A DNA stretch of 49,455 nt from Betaproteobacteria bacterium (GTDB lineage Bacteria > Pseudomonadota > Gammaproteobacteria > Burkholderiales > Rhodocyclaceae), in contig SHNC01000222.1 of NCBI GenBank assembly GCA_004295105.1, positions 1-49,455 of the forward strand. Direction: 5' to 3'. The notes beneath the pieces are model-generated. The model had not been told where the DNA came from and made no database searches. It was given only the letters and a program-made list of their open reading frames with translations. The translations under genes and the position numbers were made by a program. Within the stretch, counting starts at the first letter, position 1; every line of letters starts with the position of its first letter. This document shows positions 35,232 to 43,570 of the stretch, in pieces.

Positions 35232-35406
35232 AATCCTCGTCTGCCCGTTGTGCAAGGGCCCGCTGGACCACCTGAAGGACAAGCAGGAGCTGGTGTGCAA
35301 GGCGGACCGGCTGGCCTTTCCGATCCGCGACGGCATCCCGGTGATGCTGGAGGACGACGCCCGCGCGATGAGCGCCGAGGAAGTCGACGCGCTGCGCAAG
35401 GGCTGA
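35212..35406 (+). CDS. ycaR: Trm112/YcaR-family small protein
   Basis: 64 residues. It begins [18 protein letters not shown], with a CxxC zinc-ribbon-like pair, and has [13 protein letters not shown], the conserved UPF0434/Trm112 pieces. The second Cys pair of the ribbon is reduced to one Cys (LVCKADR). Found between lpxK and kdsB in many Gram-negatives; the role is unclear. It overlaps the end of lpxK and is followed 2 bp later by kdsB. Confidence 0.93.
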   Translation: MDPRLLEILVCPLCKGPLDHLKDKQELVCKADRLAFPIRDGIPVMLEDDARAMSAEEVDALRKG

Positions 35407-35408
35407 AC

Positions 35409-36188
35409 ATGTCGAGCGGCGCGCCCTTTCGCATCGTGATTCCAGCACGCTACGCATCGACTCGCCTGCCAGCCAAGCCGCTCGCCGACATCGGCGGCAA
35501 ACCGATGATCGTGCGCGTGCTCGAAAGGGTGCGCGCCGTCGGTGCCGACGAAGTCTGGGTGGCGACCGATCACGAGGATGTCCGTGCCGCGGTCGAGGAG
35601 GCGGGCGGTGGCGTGGTGATGACCCGTGCCGACCATGCGAGCGGCACCGACCGCCTTGCGGAGGTCGCGCAGGTGCTCGGATGGCATGACGAAGAGATCG
35701 TGCTCAATGTGCAGGGCGACGAGCCATTGATCGACCCCCTCATCGTGGGCCGTGTCGCGCAGGCGCTCGCGGCGGATCACGAGGCTGCCATCGCGACCGC
35801 GGCGCATCCGCTGGGCGACGCGGGCGAGGCGTTCAATCCCAACGTGGTCAAGGTCGTGTGCGACGCGGCTCAGCGCGCGCTGTACTTTTCCCGAGCGCCC
35901 ATCCCATGGGCGCGCGACGCCTGGGCCCAGGCGCGCGAAGCCTTGCCGGCCGGACTGCCGATGCTGCGCCATGTCGGCCTCTATGCCTACAGGGCTTCCT
36001 TCCTGCGCCGCTATGCCGGCCTCGCGCCTTCGCCGCTGGAGCACTGGGAAGCGCTGGAGCAATTGCGTGCGCTGTGGCACGGCTACCGCATTCGGGTGCT
36101 CGAGCTTGCCCAGGCGCCGGAAGCAGGGGTGGACACGTTCGAAGATCTCGAGCGCGTGAGGGCCGTGTTTGCCAAAGGAGAGGCCTGA
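35409..36188 (+). CDS. kdsB: 3-deoxy-manno-octulosonate (Kdo) cytidylyltransferase
   Basis: 259 residues from ATG 35409. Nucleotidyltransferase start [20 protein letters not shown], then [24 protein letters not shown] and [12 protein letters not shown], then [15 protein letters not shown]: a complete KdsB. It activates Kdo as CMP-Kdo for LPS inner core. It is co-transcribed with lpxK and ycaR, coupling lipid A and Kdo supply. Confidence 0.96.
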   Translation: MSSGAPFRIVIPARYASTRLPAKPLADIGGKPMIVRVLERVRAVGADEVWVATDHEDVRAAVEEAGGGVVMTRADHASGTDRLAEVAQVLGWHDEEIVLNVQGDEPLIDPLIVGRVAQALAADHEAAIATAAHPLGDAGEAFNPNVVKVVCDAAQRALYFSRAPIPWARDAWAQAREALPAGLPMLRHVGLYAYRASFLRRYAGLAPSPLEHWEALEQLRALWHGYRIRVLELAQAPEAGVDTFEDLERVRAVFAKGEA

Positions 36189-36295
36189 TGATGCCGCGAC
36201 GAGGGGTTTACCGGTCGGGGCTTGTCGGTTAAGTTTCAGCCGTTGTTGATGACAATGTGGACCACGCGAGTGGCCGATAATCCGTGAGGGGGTAG

Positions 36296-36952
<657 letters not shown>

Positions 36953-36970
36953 GGGACTTCGTCTGGATCG

Positions 36971-37012
36971 ACGCGGCCGGCACCTGGGACAAAGGGCCGG
37001 CCGCGTTCGTTT
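36971..37012 (+). terminator. probable terminator after adk
   Basis: 11-bp stem ACGCGGCCGGC (36971-36981) / GCCGGCCGCGT (36996-37006), 14-nt loop, followed by TTCGTTT. The T-run is interrupted but the stem is very stable. Confidence 0.55.
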
Positions 37013-37075
37013 GAGGTCGCGGAAGGTCATTCGAGTTCGTCGGGCATCGGGCCCGCGACGCAGGCAGGGTGTGCG

Positions 37076-38326
37076 ATGAATCTGCTCTATGCCCAATCCG
37101 GCGGAGTCACCGCCGTCATCAACGCGACGGCCGCGGCAGTGATCGCTGCGGCGCGCGAACACCCTGGCCCTATCGGAACGGTTTTCGCCGCCAGGGGCGG
37201 CATCCTGGGCGCGCTGGATGAGTACCTGATCGACACCCGGGGGCTCGACGACGAGGAACTCGGCCGTCTGGCGCGTACTCCTGGCGGAGCCTTCGGTTCC
37301 TGCCGCTTCGACCTTCCCGACGCGTCCGCCGACCCGCGCCTGTACGATCGCCTGTTCGCCGTGTTTGCGGCACATGACATCGGCGGCGTGCTCTACAACG
37401 GCGGCAACGGCTCGATGGACCTGGTCGTGCGCCTGTCGGCCGCGGCGCGCGAGCGCGGCTATCCGGTGGTCACCGTCGGTGTGCCGAAGACGGTCGACAA
37501 CGACATTGTCGGCACCGACTGCTGCCCCGGATTTGGGTCTGCGGCGAAGTATCTGGCCACCTCGATGCGCGAGGCGGGGCTCGACATCGCATCCATGGCC
37601 GGCCGCAAGGGCAGCGTGTTCGTGCTCGAGGTAATGGGGCGCAACACCGGCTGGCTTGCCGCCGCCACGGCGTTGGCGGCCGGCGACGACGCCGACAGGC
37701 CACCGCACATCGTGCTCGTGCCCGAGGTGCCCTTCATCGAGGAGATCTTCCTCGCGCGCGTGCGCGAGGTGGTCGATCGCCTCGGCTACTGCACGGTGAC
37801 CGTTTCCGAGGGCATTCGTGGCCCGGACGGCATCATCCTGATGGAGAAGTCGCACGACGAGGCGGGGCATGTGCAGCTTGGCGGTGCCGGCCTCAGCGTC
37901 GCCCGGCTCATCAACGAACGGCTCGGATACAAGTTCCACTGGGCGATCCCCGACTATCTGCAGCGCGCCGCAGCGCACTGGGTGTCGGCAACCGATCACG
38001 CGCAGGCGATGGCGCTCGGGCGTGCCGCGGTCACGTATGTGCTCGAAGGACGGGACGGCATGATGCCGGCCGTGCGCCGTCTGACTGACGAGCCCTACTC
38101 GTGGGACGTGGTTCCGGTCCCTGCCGCAACGATCGCCAACCTCGAGCGCAAGCTGCCGCGTGAGTTCGTGTCCGCCGACGGACTCCATGTGACCACGGCG
38201 GCCTGCCGCTATCTTCGGCCGCTGATTGCGGGCGAGTTGCCGGTGGTGACCGTCGACGGACTCCCCGATCATCGGCCGCTCCGTGCGCATCTGGTCAGGA
38301 AGGGCCTGCAGCCATGGGACGCGTGA
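37076..38326 (+). CDS. pfp: 6-phosphofructokinase, pyrophosphate-dependent type
   Basis: 416 residues. The catalytic block is VPKTVDNDIVGTD with proton-acceptor Asp141 and Lys138; a Lys just before the T-x-DND motif is the hallmark of PPi-dependent enzymes (ATP enzymes have Gly there). The upstream nucleotide loop reads NGGNGSMD (N111, G112), where classical PPi enzymes have GGDD and ATP enzymes GGDG, so this loop gives a mixed signal. MGRNTGWLAAATAL and PEVPF are the other family blocks. A PPi enzyme would make the glycolytic step reversible. Confidence 0.85.
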   Translation: MNLLYAQSGGVTAVINATAAAVIAAAREHPGPIGTVFAARGGILGALDEYLIDTRGLDDEELGRLARTPGGAFGSCRFDLPDASADPRLYDRLFAVFAAHDIGGVLYNGGNGSMDLVVRLSAAARERGYPVVTVGVPKTVDNDIVGTDCCPGFGSAAKYLATSMREAGLDIASMAGRKGSVFVLEVMGRNTGWLAAATALAAGDDADRPPHIVLVPEVPFIEEIFLARVREVVDRLGYCTVTVSEGIRGPDGIILMEKSHDEAGHVQLGGAGLSVARLINERLGYKFHWAIPDYLQRAAAHWVSATDHAQAMALGRAAVTYVLEGRDGMMPAVRRLTDEPYSWDVVPVPAATIANLERKLPREFVSADGLHVTTAACRYLRPLIAGELPVVTVDGLPDHRPLRAHLVRKGLQPWDA

Positions 38327-38359
38327 GCGGAGACAGCCTGAATTGAAGGTGGTGCGCCA

Positions 38360-40099
38360 ATGAGCAGGGCGCGGCCACGACCCCTGCTCGCCACACTGTG
38401 GTTCGTCGCGTCGATGCCGGTGCTGGCGCAAGCGCCGGCGGAGCCAGAACGCGCTTCCGGGTTCGTGCCCAAGCCGGCGGTTCATGCATTGCGCGCGATG
38501 GCCGTCACCGCCAACCCGTACGCCAGCGAGGCGGCACGCGCGGTTCTGCAGGAGGGGGGCTCGGCCGCCGATGCGGCGATCGCTGCTGCGCTGGTGCTGG
38601 GCGTGGTCGAGCCGCAGTCTTCGGGCCTCGGCGGCGGTGGCTTCGCCTTGCATTTCGACGCGGCACAAGGGCGCGTCGAGGCTTGGGATGGACGCGAAAC
38701 GGCGCCGCAGGCGGCCGACGAGTCGCTTTTCCTGCAGCCGGGCGGCGTGCCTTTGGCGTTCTACGAGGCCGTGATCGGCGGCCGTGCGGTCGGTGTGCCG
38801 GGCTTGCCGCGCATGCTTGCGGATTTGCACGAACGACATGGACGCTTGGCGTGGGCACGGTTGTTCGAGCCGGCCATCCGCTTGGCCGAGCAGGGCTTCG
38901 AAGTGTCGCCGCGGCTGCATGCGCTCGTGGCAGCGGACCCTTACCTTCGGCACGATGCCGCCGCACGTGGGCTGTTCTTCGACGATCATGGACGGCCGCG
39001 CGCCACCGGCACGCGGCTGGTTAATCCGGCGCTCGCTCGCACCCTTCGCACGCTCGCGCGGGACGGAGCCGGCTCCTTCTACCATGGCGACATCGCGAAA
39101 GAGCTCGTTGCGGCCGTGCAGATGGAGCCGAACCCGGGGCGGCTGGCAGCCGGCGACCTGCGCGGCTATCGGATCGTTCGCCGCGAGGCGCTGTGTGCGC
39201 CCTATCGCCACTGGCGTGTTTGCGGCATGCCGCCGCCGAGTGCGGGCGGAGGGACGTTGCTGGCGATGCTCGGCATGCTCGAGCGCTTTCCCCTCGACGG
39301 GCTCGATCCCGATTCCGCCTTTCCACTGCATCTTTTCGCGGAGGCCGGTCGGCTCGCCTACGCCGACCGCGATGCCTGGTATGGCGATCCGGCCGCCATG
39401 ACCTTACAGCCTTCTGAGCTGCTCGACCGCCGCTACCTTCATGAACGGGCCGCGCGGATTCGCCTCGATGCCAGTCTCGGACGCGTGTCGCCGGGTCGGC
39501 CGCGTGTGGGTCGCCGTGCCGCCGAGGCGGTCGAGCCCGAGCTGGCGTCGACAACGCACCTGTCGATCGTCGACCCGCAAGGCAACGCGGTGGCGCTCAC
39601 CGCATCCATCGAGGATGCTTTCGGCAGCCGACGGGTGGTTGCCGGATTCTTGCTCAACAATCAGCTCACCGACTTCAGTTTCGTGCCTCGCAATGCGCGT
39701 GGCGCACACCCCAACCGTGTCGGACCCGGTCGCCGACCGCGCAGCTCAATGGCGCCGACGCTCGTCTTTGCGTCGAATGGCGTCCTGCATGCAGTGCTGG
39801 GTTCGGCCGGCGGCAGCCCGATCATCAACTACGTCGCCGCGGCCGTGGTGGGCGTGACCGACTGGCGGCTACCGCCCGACGCCGTGTTGGCGCGACCGCA
39901 CGTGGGCAGTCGCAACGGTCCAACCGAGGTCGAGAACCGACCTGGCGGGGCCGCACTGGCCGAGCGACTGCGCCTTTTTGGCCACGAGGTGGTGCTGCGG
40001 GATCTGACCAGTGGCAGCAGCCTCATTGTCCGTCCCGACGGAGAAGGCTGGCTCGGCGCGGCGGATCCGCGGCGCGAGGGCAAGGCGGTCGGCTTCTGA
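38360..40099 (+). CDS. ggt: gamma-glutamyltranspeptidase (periplasmic)
   Basis: 579 residues with an N-terminal signal peptide (MSRARPRPLLATLWFVASM...LAQA). The self-processing nucleophile is Thr398 in ASTTHLSIVD, giving a large subunit up to 397 and a small subunit from 398. GFLLNNQLTDFSF, GRRPRSSMAPT and GSAGGSPIINYV are the conserved small-subunit blocks that bind substrate. It hydrolyses or transfers the gamma-glutamyl group of glutathione. It starts 33 bp after pfp and is convergent with the glycosyltransferase gene. Confidence 0.93.
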   Translation: MSRARPRPLLATLWFVASMPVLAQAPAEPERASGFVPKPAVHALRAMAVTANPYASEAARAVLQEGGSAADAAIAAALVLGVVEPQSSGLGGGGFALHFDAAQGRVEAWDGRETAPQAADESLFLQPGGVPLAFYEAVIGGRAVGVPGLPRMLADLHERHGRLAWARLFEPAIRLAEQGFEVSPRLHALVAADPYLRHDAAARGLFFDDHGRPRATGTRLVNPALARTLRTLARDGAGSFYHGDIAKELVAAVQMEPNPGRLAAGDLRGYRIVRREALCAPYRHWRVCGMPPPSAGGGTLLAMLGMLERFPLDGLDPDSAFPLHLFAEAGRLAYADRDAWYGDPAAMTLQPSELLDRRYLHERAARIRLDASLGRVSPGRPRVGRRAAEAVEPELASTTHLSIVDPQGNAVALTASIEDAFGSRRVVAGFLLNNQLTDFSFVPRNARGAHPNRVGPGRRPRSSMAPTLVFASNGVLHAVLGSAGGSPIINYVAAAVVGVTDWRLPPDAVLARPHVGSRNGPTEVENRPGGAALAERLRLFGHEVVLRDLTSGSSLIVRPDGEGWLGAADPRREGKAVGF

Positions 40100-40157
40100 C
40101 CGCAGGCACCCCGAAAGGCGGGGCAGCACGTCACACGTCACGCAGCCGGCCCGGAAC

Positions 40158-40198
40158 GACGACGCCATGCTGCATTGGTCTGCAGGCATGGCGTCGTC
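40158..40198. terminator. 13-bp inverted repeat between convergent ggt and ndvB-like genes
   Basis: Perfect arms GACGACGCCATGC (40158-40170) and GCATGGCGTCGTC (40186-40198) with a 15-nt loop, in the 148-bp convergent gap. It probably serves as a bidirectional 3'-end structure; neither side has a T-run. A smaller hairpin CCCCG-AAAGG-CGGGG lies just after the ggt stop. Confidence 0.5.
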
Positions 40199-40247
40199 CG
40201 GTTGAGTCCAAGGCAGGAACGGGCACCGCGTCCTGGCGGCGTCGAGC

Positions 40248-42857
40248 TCAGGCCGGCGCCGCGTGCGGTGTGCCGTGCTGCTCTGCCTTGTCCGGCATGT
40301 AGGCCGCAACCTGACAGGCGATCGCTGCCAGATAGGGAATGCACTGCAGACCGAGGATGCCCACCCAGAGCTGCGTCTCGATGTTGTCTGCGCCGCGCAG
40401 CAGGATGAGTGCCACTGCACCCAGCACGAGTGCGACGAGCATGCCGATCTCCTCACGGATGGGGCCGAAGAAGGCCAGTGCCCCCTGCGCGCGCCAGCCC
40501 TTGGGCGTGCGCACGAACACACCCTTCTTCTTGACGATGCCGGTGAACACGCCGCGCGCGATCGCATGTGCCAAGCCGACCGACAGGATGGAAGCGCCCA
40601 GGATGTCCTTCCAGGGGCAGTCCATGGTGCGTCGGTAGAGGATCGGGCCTAGTGCGGCGTTGAATGCCATGAAGCCGAGAATGGGCAGCGCGAGCGCGAC
40701 GACCGGAAGGCCGAAGGCCTTCGGGAACAGCAGGATGCCCAGCGTCCAGAACAGGCTGCCGAATGCGAACACCAGTTGCAGCGCGTCGCCCAACCAGGCG
40801 AACCAGCCGGTGAGGAAGTGATAGCGCTGCGCGAGGTTGAGGTTGCTCTTGCCCAGCATTTGCGGCAGGTGTGCTTTCAGGATCTGCATTGCACCGAAGG
40901 CCCAGCGGAAACGCTGGCTCTTGATCGATGCGAAGTCCGACGGCGTCAGGCCGCGTCCGAGGATGTGATCGACATACCGCGTGTCGTAGCCCTTCTCGAT
41001 CAGACGCAGTCCGAGTTCCGTGTCCTCACAGATGCACCATTCGGACCAGCCGCCGACCTCTTCGAGCGCCAGGCGGCGCACCAGGGTCATGGTGCCGTGC
41101 TGAATCAGCGCATTGCGTTCGTTGCGGTGGTGCATGCCGATGCGGAAGAAGCCATCGAACTCCCAGTTGCACATGCGGCGGAAGGGCTGGGTTTCCCAGT
41201 CGCGGTGCGCCTGGGGGGCCTGGACCACGGCGACATCTGGCTTGTCGAAATGCGGAATCAGGCTGGACAGCCAGTCCGGATCGACAACGTAGTCCGCATC
41301 TACGACGCCGACGACCTCGGCGCGGGGGTCGGTGACCTTGAGGCCGTAGTTCAGCGCGCCAGCCTTGAAGCCCGGCCAGTTCTCAAGATGGAAGAAACGG
41401 AAGCGCGGGCCGAGTTCGGCGCAACGCTTCTCCAGCGGCTTCCACAGTTCTTCTTCCTTGGTGTTGTTGTCCAGCACCAGAACTTCGAAGTTCTTGTAGT
41501 TCATCGCCGCGAGGCTGTCGATGGTGGCGATCACCATCTCCGGCGGTTCGCTGTAGCAGGCGAGGTGGATCGATACGAAGGGCTGATCCTCCTCGAGGTG
41601 CGGTCGCATCGGCATGAACCGCCGCTGCCATTTTTCCTTGAACAGCATCTCGCCGAACTCGAAGCCGTGCGACAGCAGGACTGCGGCGGTGAGGCAGGTG
41701 GCGGCGATCAGCATCGCCAGTCCGATCAGATCGCGCTGCGTGAGGTAATAGTCCAGCGGCACGTTGAGGCCGATGATCAGCGTCGATACACAGGCCTGGA
41801 TCATGCCGGCGAGGAAGATGCGACCGAAGATGCTCCAGTCGGTCAGGAAGAAGGCGACCAGGAACATCGGCAGCAGTGCGAGCACCGCGGCGTTGCTGGC
41901 CTTCTTCGCCCAGTGCGGATCACGCTCGACGAGTCCTTCGAGCGCGAACTTCTGCTCGCGGTCGGCGTTGTACATGCCCCAATAGGCACCCGCCCAGCCT
42001 TCGACTTCGACCTTCCACGGTTGGTCGATGGCTTCCATCAGAAAGTAGTCCAGGCGCGGCGTGCGCGGATGGGCCAGGAATTCGCGAATGAAGCGGGCCT
42101 CGTTGTCGAGCGAGGGCACCGAGGCGCCAATGACCGGTCCCTTGCTCGGCCAGCCGATCTCGCCGATCACGATCTTCTTCTTCGGGAAGGTCTTCGCCAG
42201 TTCGTCGTAGCGCTGGAAGGCGTACTCGACGGCGGCTTCGACCGGCACGCCTTCATGATAGGGCAGCAGGTGCACAGTGATGTAATCGACGTGCTTGACC
42301 AGTTCCGGATACTTCAGCCACACGTGCCACGGTTCCGCGGTCGACACCGGCTTGCGCTGCGCCTTGCGCACGCGGTCGAGATAGACGATCAGTTGGTCGG
42401 GGGTCAGGTCGCCGCGCAGGATGGATTCGTTGCCAACCATCAGGCGCTCGACATGGCGCATGCCGCGCGTCTTTTCGATCAGTGCGGAGATTTCCTTGTC
42501 GTTCTTCTCCGTGTCACGATCGAGCCAGGCGCCGGCAGTCACCAGCAGGTCGCGCTCGCCCGCCACGGCGAGCAGTTCCGGCATGTCGTTGACACCATAG
42601 GTGCGCAGCGAATCGGAGTTGCGCGCCAACAGGTCGAGGTCGGACGCGATCTCGGCGCGCGTCGGGTAGGTGCCCTTGAGTGGGCTCTGGTCGCGCTGGA
42701 AACCGTTGTAGGCGAACCCCTTGATGCTCTGGTTCGTACCGATGAACTCGGCGCCGCGATTGAAGTGTTGCCACAGCCAGTACTGGGCGATTGCAACAAG
42801 GCTGGCGATAGCTGCGGCGATGACCAGCCGGTATGCGAACGAAGCTGCCTTTTTCAT
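40248..42857 (-). CDS. GH17 - GT2 membrane glucan synthase (Bradyrhizobium NdvB-like)
   Basis: 869 residues. One N-terminal membrane helix (about 10-30), then a glycoside hydrolase family 17 domain (40-300) with the acid/base in MVGNES (Glu144) and the nucleophile in VIGEIGWPS (Glu233). After two to three membrane helices (about 320-400) comes a processive family 2 glycosyltransferase domain (425-660) with VDADYV (DAD 520-522), CEDTELG (611-617) and QRFRW (648-652), then about six membrane helices to the end. Fusion of GH17 to a beta-glucan synthase matches Bradyrhizobium NdvB (about 102 kDa), which makes periplasmic cyclic beta-1,3/1,6-glucans. The GH17 part probably acts as a transglycosylase (inference). 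Confidence 0.85.
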   Translation of the reverse strand: MKKAASFAYRLVIAAAIASLVAIAQYWLWQHFNRGAEFIGTNQSIKGFAYNGFQRDQSPLKGTYPTRAEIASDLDLLARNSDSLRTYGVNDMPELLAVAGERDLLVTAGAWLDRDTEKNDKEISALIEKTRGMRHVERLMVGNESILRGDLTPDQLIVYLDRVRKAQRKPVSTAEPWHVWLKYPELVKHVDYITVHLLPYHEGVPVEAAVEYAFQRYDELAKTFPKKKIVIGEIGWPSKGPVIGASVPSLDNEARFIREFLAHPRTPRLDYFLMEAIDQPWKVEVEGWAGAYWGMYNADREQKFALEGLVERDPHWAKKASNAAVLALLPMFLVAFFLTDWSIFGRIFLAGMIQACVSTLIIGLNVPLDYYLTQRDLIGLAMLIAATCLTAAVLLSHGFEFGEMLFKEKWQRRFMPMRPHLEEDQPFVSIHLACYSEPPEMVIATIDSLAAMNYKNFEVLVLDNNTKEEELWKPLEKRCAELGPRFRFFHLENWPGFKAGALNYGLKVTDPRAEVVGVVDADYVVDPDWLSSLIPHFDKPDVAVVQAPQAHRDWETQPFRRMCNWEFDGFFRIGMHHRNERNALIQHGTMTLVRRLALEEVGGWSEWCICEDTELGLRLIEKGYDTRYVDHILGRGLTPSDFASIKSQRFRWAFGAMQILKAHLPQMLGKSNLNLAQRYHFLTGWFAWLGDALQLVFAFGSLFWTLGILLFPKAFGLPVVALALPILGFMAFNAALGPILYRRTMDCPWKDILGASILSVGLAHAIARGVFTGIVKKKGVFVRTPKGWRAQGALAFFGPIREEIGMLVALVLGAVALILLRGADNIETQLWVGILGLQCIPYLAAIACQVAAYMPDKAEQHGTPHAAPA

Positions 42858-43132
42858 CTGGGTAGGGTCCGATGGGGGTGAGGATCACCCGTGAAAGGAG
42901 GGACTTGCGGGCGGGGAGACGCACGCCGCGGGGCAAACCCGACCGGACGCAGGCCGGCGCCGGGCGAAATTCACTTCGATTCGACGCTGTGACACAATTT
43001 CGGCCTCTGCGATCGATCCTGACGGCGCGCATTTTAGGCGCTATCTCAGGCTGTTACGAGCCCGTCCGGAAGGCAATTTGCAACAGACGATGTTGCATTG
43101 CAGGGTCGCTTGATTCGAAAGGAAAACGCCGA
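42858..43132. promoter_or_regulatory. divergent region between ndvB-like gene and small membrane gene
   Basis: 275 bp. A TAAAAT -10-like box on the minus strand (43036-43031) could serve the ndvB-like gene with a long leader. The palindrome TGCAACA-GACGA-TGTTGCA (43079-43097) lies 36 bp before the small gene and looks like an operator. No ORF is supported. Confidence 0.4.
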
Positions 43133-43570
43133 TTGGAACGGAATGATTTGCAGCAAGGGACCTTGACGCGAGTCCTCCTTTGGGGCGCTGCGCTGCTGAC
43201 TCTCGCGCTCTTGGTGCGCTATGGGATGCTCGAGAACGGAGTCCTGCCGCGGGACTGCCTGGCGCCTGGCAGCCCGGCTGCACCATGTGTGTTCAAGACT
43301 GCGCTGGTGCAGTCTTTTCTGCACCAGCGGCTGGGTTGGCTGAGTCTGGCATGCGGTGTACTGGCCTTCGCAAACGGCTGCCGTCGGGCCGCGTGGGGCG
43401 GCTGGCTGCTGGGCTTGGTCGGGCTCGTGCTTTACAGCTACGAGCCGGCGGCCGTTGGCGCGATGTTATCGCTGCTCGTGCTGGCCCGTCCGCGCCGCGA
43501 GCAGGGGGATGGACAGGGCCAGGCCGGCGAGCAGCCAGCCGATGGCCTGCGGGTTGGCAGGTTCCGGTAA
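43133..43570 (+). CDS. small membrane protein between the two GH17 genes (unknown function)
   Basis: 145 residues if translation starts at TTG 43133, which has an AAAGGA SD about 9 nt upstream; no ATG gives a sensible N-terminus. Three predicted membrane segments: VLLWGAALLTLALLVRY, LGWLSLACGVLAFANG and AWGGWLLGLVGLVLYSYEPAAVGAMLSLLVL. CLAPGSPAAPCVFKTALVQ with two Cys lies in the likely periplasmic loop. The last 105 bp overlap the 3' end of the opposite GH17 gene, and the Gly/Gln-rich C-tail comes from that overlap. I do not recognise the family. Its position parallels small ndvD-type membrane genes reported at the Bradyrhizobium glucan locus, but homology is untested. Confidence 0.6.
   Translation: MERNDLQQGTLTRVLLWGAALLTLALLVRYGMLENGVLPRDCLAPGSPAAPCVFKTALVQSFLHQRLGWLSLACGVLAFANGCRRAAWGGWLLGLVGLVLYSYEPAAVGAMLSLLVLARPRREQGDGQGQAGEQPADGLRVGRFR

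Noticed and set aside
36273-36280. GCCGATAA (sigma-28-like -10) upstream of adk
   Set aside because: The sequence 11 bp upstream (AATGTGGA) does not match a sigma-28 -35, and adk is a housekeeping gene.
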